NCBI RefSeq assembly: GCF_900105945.1
Contig: NZ_FNSO01000004.1
Coordinates: 6,638,001 to 6,702,000, forward strand
DNA from: Amycolatopsis tolypomycina
GTDB lineage: Bacteria > Actinomycetota > Actinomycetes > Mycobacteriales > Pseudonocardiaceae
DNA length: 64,000 nt
Direction of reading: 5' to 3'
Shown: positions 58,563-64,000 of the stretch, piece by piece
Position numbering within the stretch: the first letter of the stretch is position 1
How the letters are laid out: every line of letters begins with the position of its first letter
Translations under genes and position numbers: made by a program
The notes under the pieces: model-generated
The model's input: the letters and a program-made list of their open reading frames with translations, nothing else
Databases searched by the model: none
What the model was told of the DNA's origin: nothing

Positions 58563-58651
58563 TGAACCTCATTCAGCCGTCGGCCGGCGCAAGGGCCACT
58601 ACTTGCGGCGCGTTGCGGTCCGTAGCGCCGGCCTAACCAGAATGAGGTTCA
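58563..58651. repeat. Structured inverted-repeat element between convergent genes
   Basis: TGAACCTCATTC (58563-58574) and GAATGAGGTTCA (58640-58651) are perfect 12-base arms. Inside them GGCCGGCGC and GCGCCGGCC form a second, 9-base pair, and GCAAG/CTTGC a small inner hairpin. It starts 19 bases after the DoxX stop and ends one base before the CvnD stop. It may be a bidirectional terminator or a small mobile/REP-like element. Confidence 0.65.
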
Positions 58652-58652
58652 A

Positions 58653-59255
58653 TCAGTAGCCGCCCTGGGCGGCCGCGAGGTCGGACCGCGCCATCACGTG
58701 TTCCATCAGGCTGGTGAGGACCTGCTTCGTCGACTCGCGCTCGCGGGCGTCGCACAGCAGCAGCGGGACGTCCATGCCGACGTCGAGCGCCTGCCGGACC
58801 TCTTCCGTGCCGTAGCGGTACGCGCCGTCGAAGCAGTTCACGCCGACGACGAACGGCAGGTTGCGGCGCTCGAAGAAGTCCACCGCGGCGAAGCAGCTGT
58901 CGAGCCGCCGCGTGTCGGCCAGCACGACGGCGCCGAGCGCGCCTTCGGCCAGCTCGTCCCACATGAACCAGAACCGGTCCTGGCCCGGCGTACCGAACAG
59001 GTACAGGATCAGGTCGGGGTTGATCGTGATGCGGCCGAAGTCGAGCGCGACCGTCGTGGTGGTCTTCTGCTCGACGCCGGACAGGTCGTCGACACCCTCG
59101 GACGCGGTGGTGATGACCTCCTCGGTCCGCAGTGGCGGCACTTCGCTCACCGAACCGACCATCGTGGTCTTGCCGACCCCGAACCCGCCGGCGATGAGTA
59201 CCTTGACCGCGGTCGCGGTCAGGTTCCGCCGGGGGTCAGAGTTTCCGGATGCCAT
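58653..59255 (-). CDS. cvnD: Conservon GTPase (CvnD-like)
   Basis: A 200-residue small GTPase of the MglA/Rab-like conservon type. LIAGGFGVGKTTMVGSVSEV is the P-loop, LFGTPGQDRFWFMW switch II, and VGVNCFDGA the NKxD-like position (here N-C-F-D). The ATG at 59253-59255 overlaps the CvnC stop by 20 bases. It is the last gene of the conservon. In Streptomyces these GTPases work with the sensor kinase to control antibiotic production and development. Confidence 0.9.
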   Translation of the reverse strand: MASGNSDPRRNLTATAVKVLIAGGFGVGKTTMVGSVSEVPPLRTEEVITTASEGVDDLSGVEQKTTTTVALDFGRITINPDLILYLFGTPGQDRFWFMWDELAEGALGAVVLADTRRLDSCFAAVDFFERRNLPFVVGVNCFDGAYRYGTEEVRQALDVGMDVPLLLCDARERESTKQVLTSLMEHVMARSDLAAAQGGY

Positions 59256-59607
59256 CAAGAACCGCCTGCAATACGTGTCGGTTGGGGGTTTCCTGGACCG
59301 GTGCCGCGGTACGGAACAGCACCAGGTTCTGCTCGATGAGGTCGCTCAGCATCACCTTCACCACGGGCAGGGGCAGATCGACCCGGGCGGCCACCTCGGC
59401 CACCGAGACCGGCCGCTGGCACAGGGCGATGATGCGGGCGTACTCCGGTTCGAGCATGCCCGCTTCGTGCGCGGTGCGCAGCGCGACGACCAGCGTGATG
59501 AGGTCGAGCCCGAGCGTGTCCGACCGCGTGCGACCGCCCGTGACGGCGTAGGACCGGACCAGCGGGCCGGCCTCGTCGTCGAACCAGGCTTCGTGCCGTG
59601 CGCTCAT
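59236..59607 (-). CDS. cvnC: Conservon DUF742 protein (CvnC-like)
   Basis: A 123-residue DUF742 protein: LVRSYAVTGGRTRSDTLGLDLITLVV at the start and VSVAEVAARVDLPLPVVKVMLSDLIEQNLVLF, a winged-helix-like segment, in the centre. It is the third conservon component, of unknown biochemical role. Its ATG overlaps the CvnB stop as ATGA and its own stop lies within the start of CvnD. Confidence 0.9.
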   Translation of the reverse strand: MSARHEAWFDDEAGPLVRSYAVTGGRTRSDTLGLDLITLVVALRTAHEAGMLEPEYARIIALCQRPVSVAEVAARVDLPLPVVKVMLSDLIEQNLVLFRTAAPVQETPNRHVLQAVLDGIRKL

Positions 59608-60020
59608 GGCGCAGTGGGCTGCGCGCCGGCGGTCCGCGGGGCCGAGGTGAGGACCTGCCCGACCCGCTTCACCATCAGGTTCATCTCGTACGCGACCAGC
59701 CCCATGTCCGCGTCTTCACGGGCCAGCAGGGCGAGGCAGGCGCCCCGCCCGGCCGCGGTCACGAACAGGAACGCGTGGTCCATCTCGACCATCGTCTGAC
59801 GGACGTTGCCACCGCCGAAGTGCCGCCCGGTGCCGCGGGCCAGGCTCTGGAACGCCGAAGCCACCGCGGACAGGTGTTCGGCGTCCTCCTCGGAAAGGTT
59901 GCCCGACCGCCCGATGAGCAGGCCGTCCGAGGACAGCACCACCGCCCGGTCCGCCCCGGCGACCCGCTTGACGAGGTCGTCCAGCAGCCAGTCGAGCTCG
60001 TGGGCGCCTGAGTTGACCAT
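59604..60020 (-). CDS. cvnB: Conservon roadblock/LC7 protein (CvnB-like)
   Basis: A 138-residue roadblock/LC7 domain protein (LDWLLDDLVKRVAGADRAVVLSSDGLLIGRSG). These proteins act as partners or activators for the small GTPase encoded by the last gene. The ATG at 60018-60020 overlaps the stop of CvnA by one base (TAATG). Confidence 0.91.
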   Translation of the reverse strand: MVNSGAHELDWLLDDLVKRVAGADRAVVLSSDGLLIGRSGNLSEEDAEHLSAVASAFQSLARGTGRHFGGGNVRQTMVEMDHAFLFVTAAGRGACLALLAREDADMGLVAYEMNLMVKRVGQVLTSAPRTAGAQPTAP

Positions 60021-62644
60021 TACTCGCGCTCTCCGTACCTGTCGTCGTTCTCGGAAAACTCTTCGTCACGGGCCCGCCGGGTGCCCTGCTGGAAGGCGGA
60101 CAGCCTGCTGCGGGCGGCTTCCGGCGAGTCCAGCCGGACCTCTTCGCGTTCCTGTGCGGGCTTATCTTCCCGCAGCTGGGGCACGAGGTTCTGCTGGCGT
60201 CGCCGTTGCGGCAGCGGCGGGCGGCCGGGGGCCTCCGGACGGCGCGGCTGCTGCGGACGGCTTTCGGGCGTCGCCGCGGCGCGCGGCTCCTGCGGCGGCC
60301 ACACCGGCTGCTGCGCGGCCGGGCGGGCCGGGCGCGAGGTCCGGTTGGGCGACGCGGGCGGCCGGACCGCGGCCACCGGCTGGGCCTGGGTCGGCTGGCT
60401 CACCGGCTCCGACACGGCCCCGACCGGGACCGGCGTCGGCGCGGACGGCGGCTGCGCCGGGGTGCGGTCCGGGGTGGGCGGCGGGACGGTGACCGGCGGG
60501 ACGGCCGCGGGCGGCACGGGGGCCGGCGGCGGGGTCACGACGGCGGGTGCCGTCGGCGGCGCGACGGGCGGGGCCGACGGCGCGGCGGGCTCGGTGCGGT
60601 GCCGCGGCGGGCGGCGCACCGGCCGCTTGAGCGGCGCGACCTCGTCGTTGGCCGTGGTCTCCGGCTCGACCGGGTTCGGCACGAGCTCCGGCTTCGGCGG
60701 GGTGATCGGCTGCTCCGGCTCGGACTCCGCCAGCGGGGCCAGCAGGTCGGTGCGCACCAGCACGATGGCCCGGGTGCCGCCGTAGGCCGACTCCCGCAGG
60801 TGCACCTGGATGCCGTGGCGGGCGGCCAGCCGCGCGACCACGAACAGGCCGAGGCGCGGCTCGTCCGACAGCGCCATGATCCCGAAGTCCGGCGGGTCGG
60901 CCAGCATCGCGTTGATCTCTTCGGTCTGGTCCGGCTCGAGCCCGAGCCCCTGGTCCTCGACCTCGATCACGACACCCTTGCCGACCACGTTGCCGCGGAT
61001 CTCGACCCGCGACTGCGGCGGCGAGAACGACGTCGCGTTGTCGATCAGCTCGGCGAGCAGGTGCACGAGGTCGCCGACGACCGGTCCGCGGATGGCGATC
61101 TGCGGCAGCACCGCCGTCTTGACGCGCGCGAAGTCCTCGGTCTCGGCGGACGCGCCGCGGACCAGCTCGGCCAGCCCGACCGGGTTGCGCCACTGCCGGC
61201 CCGGCTGCCCGCCGCCGAGGATGATCAGGTTCTCGGCGTTGCGGCGGGCGCGGGTGGAGAGGTGGTCGAGCTGGAACAGCGTGTCCAGCTGGTCCGGGTC
61301 CTCCTGCTTGCGCTCGGCCTGGTCGAGCACCTTGAGCTGGCGGTGCACGATGACCTGGCTGCGGTGGGCGATGTTGAGGAACACCGTCTTGGTGCCCTCC
61401 TTGGTCTTCGCCTCGTCGATGGCGGCCGCGATGGCGGTCTGCTGCGCCTTGTTGAACGCGTCGGCGACCTGGCCGATCTCGTCGGTGCCGTGGTCGAGGA
61501 AGTGCCCGCCCTCTTCGAGGTCGACGGGCTCGCCCGCCTGGACCCGCGCGACCAGCTCCGGCAGCCGGACCTCGGCCGCGTCGAGGGTGTCCTCGCGCAG
61601 CCGGTGCAGGCGGCCGATGAGCCGGTTCGACAGCCGGACGGCGACGAAGACCACGAAGACCGCGAACAGGACCGCGATCACGCCGGCGATCAGCGACTGC
61701 GTGAACGTGGTGTCGGCGTCGTCGATCGCTTGCTGGCTGAAGTTCGAGTGCTGAGCCACGAAGATGTTCATCAGCGCGCCGCCGACCTGGCCGGCGGCGG
61801 TCCGCCACTGGTCCTGCGGCACGGGCAGCTTCGTCAGGTCGCCGCGGGCGAACGCGGACTCGACCTGGTTCACCGTCTGCCAGGCCTGGCTGCCCATCAG
61901 CTGGTCGAACTTCGCCTTCACCGCGGGAACGAGTTTCGACGCCGACTGGGCCAGCTGTACGTGGTAGGCACCCACCTGGGCGGTGTAGGCGCGGAAGTCG
62001 TCGTTCGAGAGCCCGCCCGCGACCAGCCCGGCGGCGGCAAGCGCGTCACTGCGCTGCATCGCGTCCGCGGCGGTGAACAACGGGATGGAGTTGAGCCGGT
62101 CGAACGCGTTCTGCGCACCGTTCGTGTTCTGGGTCAGCCCGGCGACGCCGTCGGTGAACTGGTCCAGCATCTGGTTGTAGTAGCCGAACGCCTGGCCGAT
62201 CTGCATCTGGCCGCTGTCGACCGCCTGGCGGGTCTGCGGCAGCTGCTGGAACAGCCCGAAGAACGTGACGATGTTCTTCTGGACGCTCGCCGGGGTGTCC
62301 GAGCGGTCCGCGAAGTCGTTCTTGAGGAAGTCGAGCACCTTCGCCGCCGTGGCGTCGGTGTTCGGCCGGACCTTGGCGAGCACCGCGCGCTGCGAACCCT
62401 GGCCCGCCAGGAGCGCCAGGCTGGCCTGCCGCTCGGCCTGCAGAGCGGCGAAGAAGGGGATCGCGGGAGCTTCCGCGTTCCGCAGCCGCGTCGTGTAGTC
62501 GCGCGCCGTGACGGCGGTGTAGATGAGGTAGCCCGCGAGCGCCACACCGACCATCAGCAGAGCCATACTGGGGATGAGCGCGATCGTGAGCACGCGCTTC
62601 CGAATCGAGGATCCCCGGTTGCGTCGAAGAGAAATCTGCTTCAC
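60020..62644 (-). CDS. cvnA: Conservon sensor histidine kinase (CvnA-like, nitrate/nitrite-sensor type)
   Basis: An 874-residue membrane kinase. Helix one (about 20-45) and a second near 320-340 (LIAGVIAVLFAVFVVFVAVR) bracket an extracellular, all-helical NIT-type sensory domain. HAMP follows, then the H-box-like FQLDHLSTRARRNAENLIIL, the N box ELIDNATSFSPP and a GLGLEPDQTEEIN ATPase segment. Residues about 640-874 are Pro-rich with an Arg-rich end. The start is GTG (62642-62644). It would sense an external signal and work with CvnB, C and D, all coupled by overlaps. Confidence 0.9.
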   Translation of the reverse strand: MKQISLRRNRGSSIRKRVLTIALIPSMALLMVGVALAGYLIYTAVTARDYTTRLRNAEAPAIPFFAALQAERQASLALLAGQGSQRAVLAKVRPNTDATAAKVLDFLKNDFADRSDTPASVQKNIVTFFGLFQQLPQTRQAVDSGQMQIGQAFGYYNQMLDQFTDGVAGLTQNTNGAQNAFDRLNSIPLFTAADAMQRSDALAAAGLVAGGLSNDDFRAYTAQVGAYHVQLAQSASKLVPAVKAKFDQLMGSQAWQTVNQVESAFARGDLTKLPVPQDQWRTAAGQVGGALMNIFVAQHSNFSQQAIDDADTTFTQSLIAGVIAVLFAVFVVFVAVRLSNRLIGRLHRLREDTLDAAEVRLPELVARVQAGEPVDLEEGGHFLDHGTDEIGQVADAFNKAQQTAIAAAIDEAKTKEGTKTVFLNIAHRSQVIVHRQLKVLDQAERKQEDPDQLDTLFQLDHLSTRARRNAENLIILGGGQPGRQWRNPVGLAELVRGASAETEDFARVKTAVLPQIAIRGPVVGDLVHLLAELIDNATSFSPPQSRVEIRGNVVGKGVVIEVEDQGLGLEPDQTEEINAMLADPPDFGIMALSDEPRLGLFVVARLAARHGIQVHLRESAYGGTRAIVLVRTDLLAPLAESEPEQPITPPKPELVPNPVEPETTANDEVAPLKRPVRRPPRHRTEPAAPSAPPVAPPTAPAVVTPPPAPVPPAAVPPVTVPPPTPDRTPAQPPSAPTPVPVGAVSEPVSQPTQAQPVAAVRPPASPNRTSRPARPAAQQPVWPPQEPRAAATPESRPQQPRRPEAPGRPPLPQRRRQQNLVPQLREDKPAQEREEVRLDSPEAARSRLSAFQQGTRRARDEEFSENDDRYGERE

Positions 62645-63193
62645 CTGGGTCCGTTTTCCTTCCGGCAGTACATGGTTTCGGGTCGCCCGAGGCGGTCAAC
62701 ACCCGGATTCCGACCAGCCGGATCAACATCACCGTGGTCTGCTTCGCCCGCGACGACGTTAGGCAGCCCTCCAGGGCGCGTCAAGTCCGTGGCAATAACG
62801 TGATCTTGGAACGGTGACCGCTCAACACTCGCTGCCTGCGCTTGGAAAGTCCACCACCGTAAGTCGTGACGTTCGTCGCACGGCGGGTTTCGTTCCACGC
62901 ACGTATGTGAGTAACGGAAGCGCTCCCGGACCCTCGGCGCGTCGCGGCCGGCGCCCACTACGTACGACAGCGCCGAATCGTTCGGTGACGAACATCACGG
63001 ACCTCCGCTCGCCCCGCCGCGGCCGCTCTTCGTCCGGAGTAGACACCCCCGGGAAAGCGGAATGGGCAGGATTCGCGGACGCGGCCGCGGATTCACCGGA
63101 GACCGAGCGAGAATTCCCGTTATTCCGCATGCGCAGCCGGACGATCACGCTGCGGCGGCCCCGGTACCGGTTCCGCGGCGCCGACGGGCCCGG
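62645..63193. other. Intergenic region upstream of the conservon
   Basis: About 550 bases between the conservon and the TenA-like gene. It must hold the conservon promoter (minus strand). It is less GC-rich than the genes in places, and its open frames have no protein-like features. I could not assign a -35/-10 pair, an RNA gene or a repeat. Confidence 0.5.
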
Positions 63194-63850
63194 TCAGCCC
63201 GGGAACTCGTCGGCGAGGGTGTTCCAGAAGAGCAGTTCGTAGCTCTGGAACAGCCGCGCGCAGCGGTGCGCTTCGCGTTCGTCGAGCCGGTGCGCGTCGA
63301 GACCGGCCTGGATCGCCGCGAGCGCTTGTTCCTCTATTTCCGGGACGTCCGCGGCGAAGAAGTCGAAGAACGCGCACTGGGTGCCGGTGAACCCGTAGTG
63401 CTCGCGCATCCCGGCGGCGACGTCCCGGCAGTACCGGCCGAAGGCGGCGAAGTTGGCGAAGATCCCCGCCGCGGTCGCCGACGACTCGCCGTTGAGCGCG
63501 AGCCAGGCGACGTAGGCCGGGTACGCCTGGCAGCCCGCGCGCGGCAGGTCCTTCCCATGGTCCGGACCAGTCGCCGCGAGCAGGGCGTCCAGCATCCCGT
63601 TCGCCTGCAGCTCGCCCGGCGCGAGCCCGCCGAAGAAGGTGCGCGCGTGCGGTTCGTCGGCCCGGGCCGCCAGCGCGTGGAAGCTCCGCCAGTCGCTGAG
63701 GGTGATCAGCTTCTCCTCCGCGGCGAGCGCGGCGAACACCGCCCGCGGCGCCCGGCCGGCGGTGATCAGCGGGACGAGCCGGTTGTCGCCGTCGCGCGGC
63801 GCGAGTTCGTCCTGGATCTCGTCGAGCAGCTTGCGCGCCGACCGCGTCAT
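63194..63850 (-). CDS. TenA/heme-oxygenase-fold protein
   Basis: A 218-residue all-helical protein (MTRSARKLLDEIQDELAPRDGDNRLVPLITAGRAPRAVFAALAAEEKL at the start, recognisable in part as RLVPLITAGRAPRAVFAALA). The pattern of helices with FFGGLAPGELQANGM and YGFTGTQCAFFDFFA resembles the TenA/heme oxygenase-like superfamily. Catalytic residues of thiaminase II cannot be assigned with confidence, so thiamine salvage is not claimed. The ATG at 63848-63850 is preceded by a GGGGG run. The gene precedes the conservon on the same strand but is separated from it by 550 bases. Confidence 0.76.
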   Translation of the reverse strand: MTRSARKLLDEIQDELAPRDGDNRLVPLITAGRAPRAVFAALAAEEKLITLSDWRSFHALAARADEPHARTFFGGLAPGELQANGMLDALLAATGPDHGKDLPRAGCQAYPAYVAWLALNGESSATAAGIFANFAAFGRYCRDVAAGMREHYGFTGTQCAFFDFFAADVPEIEEQALAAIQAGLDAHRLDEREAHRCARLFQSYELLFWNTLADEFPG

Positions 63851-64000
63851 CGGTCCCCCCAAGGTGTCCGTGGTCCTCCCATTGAAGCGCGGTTCCCCCG
63901 GCGACGCCCGTGTACACAGTGGACAGTCGTGGGGACCTGACCGCTTTGTCCGGTTCGACGGCGACGCTTGACGTGGCCGCGATTCTCTATCCACCTGCGC
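63851..64000. other. Window end, no gene identified
   Basis: The last 150 bases contain the upstream region of the TenA-like gene. TACACAGTGGACA near 63912-63925 has a partial match to a DnaA box but is not convincing. No reading frame is credible here. Confidence 0.4.

Noticed and set aside
62822..63148. A 108-residue minus-strand frame upstream of the conservon
   Set aside because: No domain, weak start context, and the composition fits non-coding sequence. It more likely covers the conservon promoter.
1..64000. CRISPR arrays, tRNA or rRNA genes, prophage
   Set aside because: I saw no spaced direct repeats of CRISPR type, no tRNA-like cloverleaf with a T-loop, no rRNA segment and no phage structural genes.

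Overview
This window is high-GC (about 70 percent) actinomycete chromosome. Frequent GTG starts, four-base start/stop overlaps, F420-type flavin enzymes, a conservon (sensor kinase, roadblock protein, DUF742 protein, GTPase) and large multidomain synthases point to the Pseudonocardiales, most likely an Amycolatopsis-like species. That assignment is inference: the window carries no rRNA or other taxonomic marker.

Layout. (1) 14-11706, minus strand: a five-gene operon whose members all overlap by four bases. It encodes an iterative synthase resembling polyunsaturated fatty acid (PUFA) synthases: a PfaD-like enoyl reductase fused to KS-AT-ACP-KR, then KS-AT-DH with an unusual C-terminal extension, a free ACP, an alpha/beta hydrolase and a glycosyltransferase. 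A divergent SDR and an aldo/keto reductase-like protein that has lost all four catalytic residues stand across the promoter region. The most likely product is a glycosylated reduced or partly unsaturated acyl chain; the cluster may continue left of base 1. (2) 13679-16557: a TPR-CHAT caspase-like protease with a 58-residue peptide gene just upstream, a possible protease/substrate pair. (3) 16877-30628: mostly housekeeping and accessory genes: a serine hydrolase, VOC and Nudix proteins, an unknown coiled-coil protein, two secreted four-cysteine proteins, a RibD-like reductase coupled to a short DHPS-like protein, a membrane protein/PLP enzyme/kinase operon, a TetR/LLM monooxygenase pair and a nitroreductase-hemerythrin fusion. 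(4) 30690-38847: an acyl-CoA ligase, a scar of two fused pseudogenes, an epoxide hydrolase/reductase pair and an HxlR-SRPBCC-LLM-molybdopterin enzyme gene set. (5) 38908-40177: dispersed repeats carrying paired DnaA boxes, one split by an IS982-type remnant. (6) 40190-53964: regulators, acetyltransferases, an exporter, secreted hydrolases and a lytic transglycosylase. (7) 53947-54747: a YidC/Oxa1 gene broken by a third copy of the repeat. (8) 54816-58651: a phosphoesterase, alpha/beta hydrolase, HAD phosphatase, Nudix and DoxX genes, ending in a structured inverted-repeat element. (9) 58653-62644: a complete conservon. (10) 63194-63850: a TenA-like protein.

The features most worth follow-up are the PUFA-like glycolipid-type cluster with its pseudo-reductase, the TPR-CHAT/peptide pair, and the repeat family that carries an inverted pair of DnaA boxes in each copy. 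No CRISPR array, tRNA, rRNA or prophage was seen. Coordinates, overlaps and motifs were read from the sequence; family names come from recognition of motifs, not from a search.
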